Positions 36,293 to 45,204 of a stretch of DNA of 64,000 nt are shown piece after piece. The notes beneath the pieces were generated by a model that worked only from the letters and a program-made list of their open reading frames with translations, ran no database searches and was not told the origin of the DNA. Position 1 is the stretch's first letter, and the number at the start of each line of letters is the position of its first letter. Source of the DNA: Bacteroidota bacterium (GTDB lineage Bacteria > Bacteroidota > Bacteroidia > Bacteroidales > GCA-2711565); assembly GCA_018816945.1 (NCBI GenBank), contig JAHIVC010000024.1, positions 45,582 through 109,581 on the forward strand, written 5' to 3'. The position numbers and the translations under genes are program-made.

Positions 36293-38425
36293 ATGATGAC
36301 TGAAAAATATACGGCCAAAATTTCAAAAGAGCTTGGAATTACAGAAAAGCAAGTTTCAGCAACTTTATCCTTACTCGCAGAGGGAGCAACCATCCCATTT
36401 ATTGCGAGATATAGAAAAGAGAGAACAGGAACACTTGATGAGGTTCAAATTGCCAACATTCGTGATCGGGAACAACAATTGCTTGAATTGGATAAACGAA
36501 GGGATGCCATTCTGGTTTCAATTGAAGAACAGGGCAAACTCAGTGACGAGTTAAGGTTGCAAATTGAGCAGGCAGAAACCATGGCTGAGCTTGAAGACTT
36601 GTACTTACCTTACAAACAAAAGCGCAAAACGAGAGCGAGCATAGCCATAGAAAAGGGATTAGAGCCACTGGCACAATTGATATTGCAACAAGATTTTATC
36701 GACTTGACTTTAAAAGCGGAAGCATTTATTGATGAAGAAAAAGAAGTGAATTCACTGGAAGATGCTTTGGCCGGGGCGAGGGATATTATTGCCGAATGGG
36801 TCAATGAAGATCAGACTGCCAGAAAGAGAATCCGTGGTTTATTTCAGAAAACGGCCATCATCAGTTCGAAAGTTGCAAAAGGAAAAGAAGAAGCTGCCGC
36901 GAAATATCAAAATTATTTTGATAGTAATGAAAAAATCATGGAAGCACCTTCACATAGGGTACTTGCAATGTTTCGTGGAGAAAATGAAAAACTTTTAAAA
37001 TTAAAATTAGTTGCAGATGAGGAGGTGGCTTTTGAATTATTGAAACGCATTTTTATAAAAAATAATAGCGAATCAGCCTTACAAGTGAATTTGGCAATGC
37101 AAGATAGTTATAAGCGTTTGCTGGCACCCTCGATGGAAACTGAAATTAGGAATCAGGTTAAAGAACAGGCTGATATAGGTGCCATTAAAGTTTTTGCTGA
37201 GAACTTAAGACAATTATTGCTTGCCCCTCCAATGGGACAAAAAAGCGTGTTGGCCATTGATCCGGGGTTTCGAACCGGCTGCAAAGTAGTTTGCCTCGAT
37301 CAACTCGGAAATTTGGTCCATAATGAAACGATTTACCCACATCCTCCTCAAAATGAAAAAAATCAGGCGATGCATAAAATTGCCAGTCTGGTAAATGCTT
37401 ATAAAATTGAGGCTATTGCCATTGGTAATGGAACTGCAGGGCGTGAAACCGAGGACCTGATACGAAGGGTTCACTTCGACCGTAAACTGGTTTCTGTGAT
37501 GGTTAATGAAAACGGGGCATCCGTTTATTCAGCTTCGGCTGTTGCAAGAAAAGAGTTCCCCGAATATGATGTAACCGTGAGGGGTGCTGTTTCAATTGGC
37601 CGTCGACTCAAGGATCCGTTGGCTGAATTGGTGAAAATAGATCCTAAATCAATAGGAGTGGGGCAATATCAGCATGATGTCAATCAAAGCGAATTGAATA
37701 AATCGTTAACCGACGTAGTGGAGAGTTGTGTTAACTCAGTCGGGGTAGAACTGAATACAGCCAGTGAGGAATTGCTCTCACACGTTTCCGGTTTAGGGCC
37801 GGGACTGGCGAAAAGTATTATTGAATACAGAAAAGAAAATGGAGCTTTCAAATCAAGAAAAGAATTATTAAAAGTATCCCGATTCGGACAGAAAGCATTT
37901 GTTCAGGCTGCCGGTTTTTTAAGAATTCGTGATGCCGAAAACCCATTGGATAAAAGTGCCGTGCACCCTGAAAGTTATGGGATCGTTAAATTAATGTGCA
38001 AGAAATTGGGTTGTACTTTAGAAGAGTTGATGGAGAACGAAGAGATTCGAAAGAAAGTTAATTTGCAGGATTTCGTTACCGATGAAGTCGGGATTCCTAC
38101 CCTTGAGGACATTATGAGTGAGTTAGGAAGACCAGGTCGCGATCCTCGTCAAAAATTTGACTTATTTGAATTTGCTTCAGGGGTACATTCAATCGAGGAT
38201 TTGAATGTAGGAATGACATTGCCCGGCGTCGTTACCAACATTACGGCTTTCGGTGCATTTGTCGACATTGGGGTTCACCAGGATGGATTGGTGCACATCA
38301 GTAAACTGGCTGATCGCTTTGTAAAAGATCCCAACGAGATTGTAAAACTCAACCAAAAAGTAGAGGTTAAGGTAATGGAGGTTGACATTGCTCGAAAGAG
38401 GATCGCTTTATCCATGATTGATTGA
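36293..38425 (+). CDS. tex: Tex, S1-domain RNA-binding transcription accessory protein
   Basis: This 710-residue protein has the standard Tex order: an N-terminal helical region with PFIARYRKERTGTLDEVQI; a YqgF/RNase H-like core starting VLAIDPGFRTGCKVVCLD near 315; helix-hairpin-helix motifs (HVSGLGPGLAKSIIEYRKENG) near 495; and an S1 RNA-binding domain from about 640 to the end ([32 protein letters not shown]). The first two codons are ATGATG, so the start may be one codon later. The last 75 codons have a second, detached copy at 41531-41761, and 56 nt are identical between the copies. Confidence 0.95.
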   Translation: MMTEKYTAKISKELGITEKQVSATLSLLAEGATIPFIARYRKERTGTLDEVQIANIRDREQQLLELDKRRDAILVSIEEQGKLSDELRLQIEQAETMAELEDLYLPYKQKRKTRASIAIEKGLEPLAQLILQQDFIDLTLKAEAFIDEEKEVNSLEDALAGARDIIAEWVNEDQTARKRIRGLFQKTAIISSKVAKGKEEAAAKYQNYFDSNEKIMEAPSHRVLAMFRGENEKLLKLKLVADEEVAFELLKRIFIKNNSESALQVNLAMQDSYKRLLAPSMETEIRNQVKEQADIGAIKVFAENLRQLLLAPPMGQKSVLAIDPGFRTGCKVVCLDQLGNLVHNETIYPHPPQNEKNQAMHKIASLVNAYKIEAIAIGNGTAGRETEDLIRRVHFDRKLVSVMVNENGASVYSASAVARKEFPEYDVTVRGAVSIGRRLKDPLAELVKIDPKSIGVGQYQHDVNQSELNKSLTDVVESCVNSVGVELNTASEELLSHVSGLGPGLAKSIIEYRKENGAFKSRKELLKVSRFGQKAFVQAAGFLRIRDAENPLDKSAVHPESYGIVKLMCKKLGCTLEELMENEEIRKKVNLQDFVTDEVGIPTLEDIMSELGRPGRDPRQKFDLFEFASGVHSIEDLNVGMTLPGVVTNITAFGAFVDIGVHQDGLVHISKLADRFVKDPNEIVKLNQKVEVKVMEVDIARKRIALSMID
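38210..38265 (+). repeat. 56-nt direct repeat, copy 1 (within tex S1 domain)
   Basis: Positions 38210-38265 are identical to 41543-41598, 3333 nt downstream. The surrounding tex 3' ends are about 88-90 percent alike by hand alignment, and most differences fall at third codon positions. Confidence 0.9.
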
Positions 38426-38594
38426 TATTAATCAAAATTCTTATCGACATTTCTTAATATAATAAAGATAAATTCCTTTGTTTTGTCTGATTCTTTTTAA
38501 TATGGAATATCAGTACTGAAATTATTGTAATTTTGGATGCTGAAAATCTCTGGGTATTAATTGGACTTAATCATGATGATTCTCAATTGGTATA

Positions 38595-38969
38595 ATGAAA
38601 GAAATGAAAATAAAGTCGATCCTATTTTTTAAATATTTCTTCTTTGTCCTATTTATAGGTTATTACGCTAGTATTACATTATTTACACACACCCATATTC
38701 AAAATGGTGTAACCATTGTTCACTCTCACCCTTTCAGCAATGGTACTGAAAAAAATCCAGTAAAACATCAGCATACAGCTAATGGGTTTTTGCTTATTCA
38801 AGTCTTATCGATTCTTATAACTCTTGTTTCATTCCTGTCTTTTTCAATGGGAGTTTTAATAGCTGTATTAAAAAAATACATTCTTCAAAAGAATGAGGAG
38901 AATTTATCCATATGCTTCTATATTTCCTCTAATGGGTTAAGAGCACCTCCTTTGAATATTTACAATTAA
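38595..38969 (+). CDS. small membrane protein with periplasmic His-rich loop
   Basis: This 124-residue protein has a hydrophobic N-terminal segment (about 10-30), a loop with six histidines in pairs (H32, H34, H43, H45, H58, H60, in THTHIQNGV..VHSHPF and KHQH) and a second hydrophobic stretch at 66-93. The His spacing suggests metal binding in the periplasm. Similar THTH/HSHP proteins are found beside TonB receptor genes in Bacteroidota, which fits the receptor gene 71 nt downstream. A TAATTTTG box lies at 38528-38535. The function is unknown; metal acquisition or sensing is an inference. Confidence 0.62.
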   Translation: MKEMKIKSILFFKYFFFVLFIGYYASITLFTHTHIQNGVTIVHSHPFSNGTEKNPVKHQHTANGFLLIQVLSILITLVSFLSFSMGVLIAVLKKYILQKNEENLSICFYISSNGLRAPPLNIYN

Positions 38970-39040
38970 CATTTTTTGATGCAGTTAGAAAACTAATTGC
39001 TAAGTAATCACACTGTGAAATATTAAAAAGGAAAAAATCA

Positions 39041-41326
39041 ATGAAAAAAAATATCTGGGTTTTCATAATTCTGCTATCTTATTCAATAGCAGGGTTCACC
39101 CAAAAAAATACTGATGCAAATATAAATGGACATGTTATTGATAAAATAAGTAAAGAACATATCCCTTTTATTAATTTGGTGATAAAAGGGACCACCATTG
39201 GTACAGTCACCGATGCAACAGGACATTATTACTTTAAAAACCTTCCTGTTGGAAATTTTACGTTAATAGTATCAGGGATCGGATATAAAACAAATGAGCG
39301 TGAACTTATACTTGTACAAGGTAAAAGCCAAGAGGTTAATTTCGAAATGGAGGAAGACAAAATATTGCTGGAAAGTGTCGTGGTTTCAGCAAATCGTAAC
39401 GAAATCAACCGTAAAGAAGCTTCATCCATTGTGAATGTTATAACTCCTAAAATTTTTGAAATCACAAATTCTGTTGGCCTTGCTGAAGGATTAAATTTCC
39501 AACCCGGATTAAGAGTTGAAACCAATTGTCAGAATTGCGGTTTTCAACAAGTTCGCATTAATGGCTTAGACGGACCTTATACACAAATATTAATTGATAG
39601 TCGTCCAATTTTTAGCTCTCTGGCAGGAGTTTATGGTATCGAACAAATACCAACAAATATGATAGAAAGGGTTGAAGTTGTTCGTGGTGGTTCAGCTATT
39701 TTTGGTTCAAATGCAATTGCAGGCACAATAAACATTATTACGAAAGAACCGACAAGTAATTCCATAACACTATCGAATACCACAAGGCTGATTTATGGTA
39801 AAAAAGCCGACATCAATACATCCTTAAACGCATCAGTCGTTTCGGATGACTTTCGGACCGGTGTAATGGTTTTCGGCTCAACACGACAGAGAAGCCCGTT
39901 TGATTATGATGGCGATGGCTTTACAGAAATTGGGAAAATCAATATAAAAAATGTTGGATTTAGAGGTTATTACAGGACTAGCAATTATAGTATATTGACT
40001 ATTGAATATCATAATTTGGGAGAGTTTCGTAGAGGTGGTAATAATTTTGATCAGCCACCACACGAAGCCGATATCGCCGAACAAATTGAACATAATATTA
40101 ATACAGGAGGCATAAAATATGACGTCTTTTCTAAAAATAATAAACACCGAATTAATATTTATTCATCTGCACAAAAAATTGACCGTAAAAGTTATTATGG
40201 AGCACAAAAGGATTTAAATGCCTATGGAAATACTAATGATAAAACATTTGTCGCAGGACTGCAATATACCTATTCAATAGATACACTACTTTTTATGCCT
40301 GCCCAACTAACCATGGGGACGGAATATAGCACCAATGAAATGGTTGATAAAATGTTGGGCTATGATCGAATTATTGATCAGGCGGTTAATACAAAAAGCG
40401 CTTTTTTACAAAATGAATGGAAAAATGAAAAAATCAGTATTCTTCTAGGCAGTAGATTTGATAAACATAATTTAATTAAGGACCCAATAATAAGTCCCCG
40501 CTTAAATTTTCGTTATAACCCAACTCAATTTATGAATCTAAGGGTAAGTTATTCAAATGGGTTCAGGGCACCACAGGCTTTTGATGAAGATTTGCATGTA
40601 ACGGCAGTTGGTGGCAATGTTGCTCTCATTCGTCTAGCTTCCAATTTAAAAACTGAAAAGTCGCAAAGTTATAGTGCTTCTCTGGACTTATACAAAACTT
40701 TTGGTCAACTTCAAACCAATTTCCTGATAGAAGGATTTTATACCAATTTGGATAATGTGTTTGTATTAGAGGAAATTGGAACGGATGATGAGGGAAACAT
40801 GATGCTTGAGCGCAGAAATGGTTCAGGAGCTATAGTCCAAGGAATAAACATAGAAGGCAAAGTTGTTCCATCAATAAACCTTCAACTTCAATTTGGAGTT
40901 ACTTTTCAAAAAAGTGAATACAAAGAAAATCAGCAATGGAGTAATAACGACAATTTAACTCCTCAGAAAAAAATGTTTCGCTCACCCAATAATTATGGCT
41001 ATTTAACTGTTACTTATCAGGCTATCAAAAAATTAAATATTTCTTTGTCGGGTACATATACGGGAAGTATGTTAGTTCAGCATTTTAAAGGATATGTAAC
41101 AGAAGATATAGAAAATATAACCCCTAATTTTTATGATTTAAATTTAAAATTTTCGTATGATTTTGAACTTAATAGTAGTGCCAAGTTACAACTAAATGGA
41201 GGTGTCAAAAATATTATCAACAGCTATCAAAGCGATTTCGACAAAGGCGAATTTAGAGATTCAGGATACATTTATGGACCAGCGTTACCACGAACATTTT
41301 TCTTTGGACTAAAAATCGTGATATAG
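39041..41326 (+). CDS. TonB-dependent outer-membrane receptor with carboxypeptidase-like N-terminal domain
   Basis: This 761-residue protein has a signal peptide (about 1-20, ending GFTQ). A CarboxypepD_reg-like beta domain (25-110: INGHVIDKISKEHIPFINLVIKGTTIGTVTD) is followed by a plug domain with the GLDGPYTQILIDSRP and IERVEVVRGGSAIFGSNAIAGTINIITK blocks. A barrel follows, ending in PRTFFFGLKIVI with a C-terminal hydrophobic residue. An AAGGA element precedes the ATG. It imports a ligand in a TonB-dependent way. The CQNCGF motif at the start of the plug and the His-rich neighbour hint at a metal or metal chelate. It lies inside the segment bounded by the two tex 3' ends. Confidence 0.93.
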   Translation: MKKNIWVFIILLSYSIAGFTQKNTDANINGHVIDKISKEHIPFINLVIKGTTIGTVTDATGHYYFKNLPVGNFTLIVSGIGYKTNERELILVQGKSQEVNFEMEEDKILLESVVVSANRNEINRKEASSIVNVITPKIFEITNSVGLAEGLNFQPGLRVETNCQNCGFQQVRINGLDGPYTQILIDSRPIFSSLAGVYGIEQIPTNMIERVEVVRGGSAIFGSNAIAGTINIITKEPTSNSITLSNTTRLIYGKKADINTSLNASVVSDDFRTGVMVFGSTRQRSPFDYDGDGFTEIGKINIKNVGFRGYYRTSNYSILTIEYHNLGEFRRGGNNFDQPPHEADIAEQIEHNINTGGIKYDVFSKNNKHRINIYSSAQKIDRKSYYGAQKDLNAYGNTNDKTFVAGLQYTYSIDTLLFMPAQLTMGTEYSTNEMVDKMLGYDRIIDQAVNTKSAFLQNEWKNEKISILLGSRFDKHNLIKDPIISPRLNFRYNPTQFMNLRVSYSNGFRAPQAFDEDLHVTAVGGNVALIRLASNLKTEKSQSYSASLDLYKTFGQLQTNFLIEGFYTNLDNVFVLEEIGTDDEGNMMLERRNGSGAIVQGINIEGKVVPSINLQLQFGVTFQKSEYKENQQWSNNDNLTPQKKMFRSPNNYGYLTVTYQAIKKLNISLSGTYTGSMLVQHFKGYVTEDIENITPNFYDLNLKFSYDFELNSSAKLQLNGGVKNIINSYQSDFDKGEFRDSGYIYGPALPRTFFFGLKIVI

Positions 41327-41398
41327 TTCAAAGAGGCATATTACTAAAAAATGGTTGGTAAAACCTTCTGTAACGTAATATTGATATGTGATTGCTGA

Positions 41399-41432
41399 AA
41401 GTTTTATGAAATTAGTTTTATAAAACTTTTTT
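41399..41432 (+). terminator. Rho-independent terminator of the TonB receptor gene
   Basis: AAGTTTTAT pairs with ATAAAACTT across a 12-nt loop, and a run of T follows (to 41432). It begins 73 nt after the receptor stop codon. Confidence 0.7.
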
Positions 41433-41435
41433 AGT

Positions 41436-41530
41436 ATGATGAAAACTTCAAAAAAAGCGTTGTTGGGCCTGTTTTGACGATGACAAGTATTGTTGCTCCT
41501 GGCCTTCTTCCTTCATCAATATCATTTTAG
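41436..41530 (+). pseudogene. possible 5' remnant of a secreted-protein gene, frameshifted
   Basis: ATGATG at 41436 opens MMKTSKKALLGLF and stops after 14 codons (TGA at 41475-41477). The next frame then reads TMTSIVAPGLLPSSISF up to a TAG at 41528-41530. With one base restored in the T-run the two parts would form a typical signal peptide. The remnant ends exactly where the tex-like sequence begins, so it may be the 5' end of a gene cut off when the segment was assembled. This reading is tentative. Confidence 0.35.
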
Positions 41531-41761
41531 GATTTAAATGTTGGAATGACATTGCCCGGCGTCGTTACCAACATTACGGCTTTCGGTGCATTTGTCGAAA
41601 TTGGGGTTCACCAGGATGGATTGGTCCATATTAGTAAACTGGCTGAACGATTTGTGAAAGATCCAAACGAAGTTGTAAAGCTCAACCAAAAAGTAGATGT
41701 TAAAGTAATGGAAGTTGACATTGCACGCAAGCGAATTCAATTATCAATGATTATTGACTAA
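41531..41761 (+). pseudogene. detached second copy of the tex 3' end (S1 domain)
   Basis: The translation from 41531 reads [25 protein letters not shown] and continues as the full S1 domain of Tex to a TAA at 41759-41761. It differs from the tex C-terminus only by conservative changes (D/E, I/V, A/Q) and one extra residue near the stop. About 25 nucleotide changes over about 225 nt are mainly synonymous. It lacks the 5' nine-tenths of tex. An ATG at 41546 could in principle start a 71-residue S1 protein, but no ribosome site or promoter is evident. Its stop overlaps that of the convergent radical SAM gene, which looks like the ancestral tex-radical SAM junction. Confidence 0.85.
41543..41598 (+). 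repeat. 56-nt direct repeat, copy 2
   Basis: Identical to 38210-38265 in tex, in the same orientation. Together the two copies bracket the His-rich protein and the TonB receptor gene. Confidence 0.9.
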
Positions 41762-42702
41762 TCCTCTTTATTTTTAATTTGATAAAATATTCCCCGATCC
41801 TGTCGAATGGCCTCAACTTTATGATCTGCTTCTAAAACATCAAGATATTTGTTGAGTTCGTTTATGTGAATGCCCAGGATTTTATTTAAATCTGCTAAAG
41901 TACAAGGCCGCCTGAAAATGGTTTCAAGTATGGTTGATTCGATATCGTCGCGATATGATGCAATATTTTTTCTTTGAACGGATGCGGCAATGATCTCAAC
42001 TTGAAGCGGTTTGAGAAAATCCACTATTTTTTGCAATTCCTGTTTGGTTGCCGATCGGATATTTGAAATTGCACCGGGTCGATCCAGGGTATTCAGTTGG
42101 ATACGGTCGGGTCTGATCCTGATATAAGCATCTTTTAAAAGTTTCAAATCTTCCTGACTGTCATTATAACCTGGGATGATAAATGTTTCAAGCCAGATCT
42201 GTCCATTAAATTCATTTCTGAATTGTTCAAGGCCATCAATATATTGACTAATATCCAGTAATTGGTTTGGACGGTTAATCTTTTTGAAAGAATTTAAGGA
42301 GGCGGCATCAAGAGAAGGAAGCACTAGGTCAGCTTTCAACAGTTCCAGTCTTACCTGTTTCTGGTATAGAAAGGATCCATTCGTTAAAACTGCAAGTGGA
42401 ATTTCGGATTTTTTACCTTTAATATATCTTAATACATCACCGATGCGCGAATTAAGCGTAGGTTCACCCGAGCCTGAAAAAGTGATATAATCAGGATCGG
42501 GGTTGTTTAGGAAATAGTGATCAAATTCCTTCACAACTTTATCATAAAGGATATATTCTGTACGTTCGGTTGTGAGTTTTGTTGTGGCCCCGCATTCGCA
42601 ATAAACACAATCCAGCGAACAGACTTTATGTGGCACTAGGTCCACTCCAAGCGACATTCCAAGTCGCCTGGAGGGTACCGGCCCAAAAAGATATTTGTAC
42701 AT
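41758..42702 (-). CDS. radical SAM protein, COG0731 type
   Basis: This 314-residue protein opens with the COG0731 block [19 protein letters not shown], and the radical SAM cluster motif C28-X3-C32-X2-C35 (CSLDCVYC) follows directly. [10 protein letters not shown] is the SAM-contacting GGE-like motif. The C-terminal 70 residues form a winged-helix-like region ([30 protein letters not shown]). The family is related to tRNA wybutosine-type enzymes but its reaction in bacteria is unknown. It is the last gene of the long minus-strand cluster and lies 11 nt after the CGGC gene. Confidence 0.88.
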   Translation of the reverse strand: MYKYLFGPVPSRRLGMSLGVDLVPHKVCSLDCVYCECGATTKLTTERTEYILYDKVVKEFDHYFLNNPDPDYITFSGSGEPTLNSRIGDVLRYIKGKKSEIPLAVLTNGSFLYQKQVRLELLKADLVLPSLDAASLNSFKKINRPNQLLDISQYIDGLEQFRNEFNGQIWLETFIIPGYNDSQEDLKLLKDAYIRIRPDRIQLNTLDRPGAISNIRSATKQELQKIVDFLKPLQVEIIAASVQRKNIASYRDDIESTILETIFRRPCTLADLNKILGIHINELNKYLDVLEADHKVEAIRQDRGIFYQIKNKED

Positions 42703-42713
42703 AATTCGTATTC

Positions 42714-43163
42714 TTAATTATAAGCTATTCTGGTTTCTTCATCAGCTAAAGTAGGGGCTATTAATTCCTTCCATTTTTCAGAATTCCAGGTACCGAGTTC
42801 CTGATGGGTTATGTAATATTTTTGTGGAATTGGATGTGTTCCCACAACTACTTTCACACCATATTTCTCAGTAATGAATTTTCTAAAGTGGTTAATATTA
42901 TTGCAAGGAGGATATCCCACAACCATTCCGGTTGCTAAATGGATAACATCAACGCCATTTTTTACCATTTCTTCCGGAGTGTATTCAATGTTTCCACCCG
43001 GACATCCTCCACAAGAAGTATATCCAACAATTTCAACATTCTCATTTTTTTCGTAAATGCTGAAAGCACCTTCACGGTTTTTCAATGATTTGAAGCATTT
43101 GCCGCCGGCACAACTCTTATAACGGTTGCAAATAACAATTCCAATTTTAGTTGTTTTTTCCAT
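42714..43163 (-). CDS. CGGC-domain protein
   Basis: The protein has 149 residues from the ATG at 43163 (MEKTTKIGIVICNRY), which gives a 17-nt overlap with the upstream DUF4405 gene. The next in-frame ATG upstream would add 13 basic residues. Conserved cysteines are in CNRYKSCAGGKCFKSL, CGGCPGG and GYPPCNN. The CGGC domain (formerly DUF1847) is presumed to bind a metal or Fe-S cluster and is restricted mostly to anaerobes. The function is unknown. Confidence 0.85.
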   Translation of the reverse strand: MEKTTKIGIVICNRYKSCAGGKCFKSLKNREGAFSIYEKNENVEIVGYTSCGGCPGGNIEYTPEEMVKNGVDVIHLATGMVVGYPPCNNINHFRKFITEKYGVKVVVGTHPIPQKYYITHQELGTWNSEKWKELIAPTLADEETRIAYN

Positions 43164-43929
43164 TCGTGTTTTCTTTTTGATAGTTATAAATAATTTCCTC
43201 AACCATACTCATTCTAAATCCAATTACTCGACGCAATTGACCCAGTTTTTCTTGGTTTGATGTGGAAACCGGAATACTAAGGGCGTTTTTTAAGTGATCA
43301 ACAGGTACCTGATATTTTCTTGAAACTTCAATAAGTGTCATGCTTCCGGTCACCTGAATATTTGAAGGGAGTTCCTCATGAATGTCATGTTTGTGTTGAG
43401 TTGCGATTTGAGGTTTATCCACTGTTGGTTCGTGAATGTCGCCAAGCTTAATCTCATTATTTATTTCTTTGACCATGTTAACTTCTCGATTCTGATATCT
43501 GGTTACCGGAGCTCCAAGATCGGCATTTAAAAAAAATGGGAAGATGGCCAGTATAATTGAAATGACTAATAAAGCTGATGTACAAAATATTCTTAATGCC
43601 TTTTTTTTAATTAAAGTTTCATATATTTTGATCATAATTTTCCAATGAAGGATAATATGTAGGATTAATAATCCGATCAAAACAATTCCGAGTATGAAAT
43701 GAATCTGGCTCCATGCATGACGATCCAGACTAAAGAGGGTAAGTTCATAATTTTCACCCAATTTATCCCATTTTTCCTGACCGGTAAGCAATATATACTT
43801 TACCAGGAACCCGATACCCAGAATGGCCATCATGGCAACGAGCATAACGGCATCGATTACAAGATTTACTTTTGCTTTTTTCACCTGTTTATTTTTGATT
43901 TCTTTAATTGGTTCAGATAGCATGTCCAT
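43147..43929 (-). CDS. DUF4405-type membrane protein with C-terminal helical domain
   Basis: This 260-residue protein has three hydrophobic segments: about 24-50, 76-97 and 112-134. HAWSQIHFILG and LHIILHW supply paired histidines of the type that hold heme b in DUF4405 / cytochrome-b-like proteins. The C-terminal 60 residues contain GSMTLIEVSRKYQVPVDHL, a motif shared with membrane-bound ferredoxin proteins of the NapH/NosR type. It may pass electrons to or from the quinone pool for the soluble redox proteins of this cluster; that is inference. It is 70 nt downstream of the PLP lyase. Confidence 0.72.
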   Translation of the reverse strand: MDMLSEPIKEIKNKQVKKAKVNLVIDAVMLVAMMAILGIGFLVKYILLTGQEKWDKLGENYELTLFSLDRHAWSQIHFILGIVLIGLLILHIILHWKIMIKIYETLIKKKALRIFCTSALLVISIILAIFPFFLNADLGAPVTRYQNREVNMVKEINNEIKLGDIHEPTVDKPQIATQHKHDIHEELPSNIQVTGSMTLIEVSRKYQVPVDHLKNALSIPVSTSNQEKLGQLRRVIGFRMSMVEEIIYNYQKENTNGKNN

Positions 43930-43999
43930 AAATAATCATAGGTATTTTGTTTCGACAATGTAATTATTGCTATTTCATTTTATACTCAGTTAATCTTAA

Positions 44000-45184
44000 T
44001 CATTTTATTTGATCCAAAGCATGTTTCAAGTCATCTATTAAATCTTCCACATCTTCAATTCCAACGGAGTATCTGACTAAACCGTCAGTGATGTGGGCCG
44101 CGAGTTTATCAGCTTTTGATACCCCTGCGTGGGTCATTGAAGCTGGATGTTGAATCAATGTTTCTACTCCACCCAGAGAAACTGCCAAGGTTGCAAGGTG
44201 AACATTGTCCATTAACGTGGAGCCGGCTTTATATCCTCCTTTCAGCCCAAAACTGATCATGCTCCCAAAGCCACTCATTTGTTCTTTGGCTAATTCATGT
44301 TGGGGAAATGATTTTAATCCCGGGTATTTAATCCATTCAACTTTTGGATGATTTTCAAGAAATTCAGCTATTTTCATCGCACTTGCCTGGGCTCGGTCAA
44401 TTCGTAAGGATAAAGTTTTCACCCCCCTGATAACCATAAATGCCTGATGCGGATCCATGTTTCCGCCCATGTAGATCATCGCTTTACGGATAGTGTTATA
44501 AAGCTTTTCATCTTTGGCAACAATGATACCTCCTACGATATCAGCGTGACCGTTAATAAATTTAGTAAGTGAGTGAAGTACGATGTCAGCACCTAAGTTC
44601 AAAGGCTTTTGAAGATATGGGCTGCAAAAAGTATTGTCAACGCAAACAAGGATATTGTGCTGATGTGCAATTTCTGAAACTTTTTTAATGTCGGTAAGCT
44701 GAATAGTTGGGTTGGCCGGGGTTTCAAGATAGATTAATTTTGTTTTTGGTTTGATTGTCTTCTTAAGAAGCTCTATGTCGGAAGTATCAATATAGGAATA
44801 CTCGACCCCAAATTTTGAAAAGTGAGTTTCCATTACGCCCCTGCTGGGGCCATAAACAGCACCTGTGCTGATCATGTGATCGCCTTGGGCCAAAATACTC
44901 ATGTACACCGTTGAAACTGCCGCCATGCCTGATGATAAAGCAATTCCACGGTATCCGTTTTCGAGTTCTGCAATTTTATCTTCCAATACACCAATGGTAG
45001 GATTTCCGATACGGGTATAGATGAACCCTTTTTCTTTTCCTGCAAATAAATCGGCACCATGTTGTGCATTTCTGAATGAAAAAGTTGAAGTTTGATAAAT
45101 GGGAGTAACAGCACTTCCAAATTCATCCTGATAATCTCCTGCATGGATCAATTTAGAATTGAATCCCATATTTTTTGTTTTCAT
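44000..45184 (-). CDS. PLP-dependent trans-sulfuration enzyme (methionine/cystathionine gamma-lyase family)
   Basis: This 394-residue protein has the whole Cys/Met-metabolism fold: N-terminal IHAGDYQDEFGSAVTPIYQTSTF, the PLP phosphate site SSGMAAVST, the VDNTFCSPYLQKPL block and the Schiff-base lysine in HSLTKFINGHAD. The overall pattern is nearest to methionine gamma-lyase, but the region that carries the reactive cysteine of that enzyme (YGCT..) reads YGPSRGV here, so a cystathionine gamma-lyase or homocysteine-type activity is as likely. It would release H2S or methanethiol from sulfur amino acids. Placed in a metal-sulfur cluster, it may be a sulfide source. Confidence 0.85.
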   Translation of the reverse strand: MKTKNMGFNSKLIHAGDYQDEFGSAVTPIYQTSTFSFRNAQHGADLFAGKEKGFIYTRIGNPTIGVLEDKIAELENGYRGIALSSGMAAVSTVYMSILAQGDHMISTGAVYGPSRGVMETHFSKFGVEYSYIDTSDIELLKKTIKPKTKLIYLETPANPTIQLTDIKKVSEIAHQHNILVCVDNTFCSPYLQKPLNLGADIVLHSLTKFINGHADIVGGIIVAKDEKLYNTIRKAMIYMGGNMDPHQAFMVIRGVKTLSLRIDRAQASAMKIAEFLENHPKVEWIKYPGLKSFPQHELAKEQMSGFGSMISFGLKGGYKAGSTLMDNVHLATLAVSLGGVETLIQHPASMTHAGVSKADKLAAHITDGLVRYSVGIEDVEDLIDDLKHALDQIK

Positions 45185-45204
45185 AATGTAAAAATTGTTT
45201 TTAA

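Noticed and set aside
38426..41530. Insertion sequence or integrative element with its own recombinase
   Set aside because: No transposase or integrase coding sequence and no terminal inverted repeats were seen; only direct tex repeats bound the segment.
41546..41761. Independent 71-residue S1-domain protein
   Set aside because: It is nearly identical to the Tex C-terminus and lacks a promoter or ribosome site, so I call it a detached tex end. Expression is not excluded.
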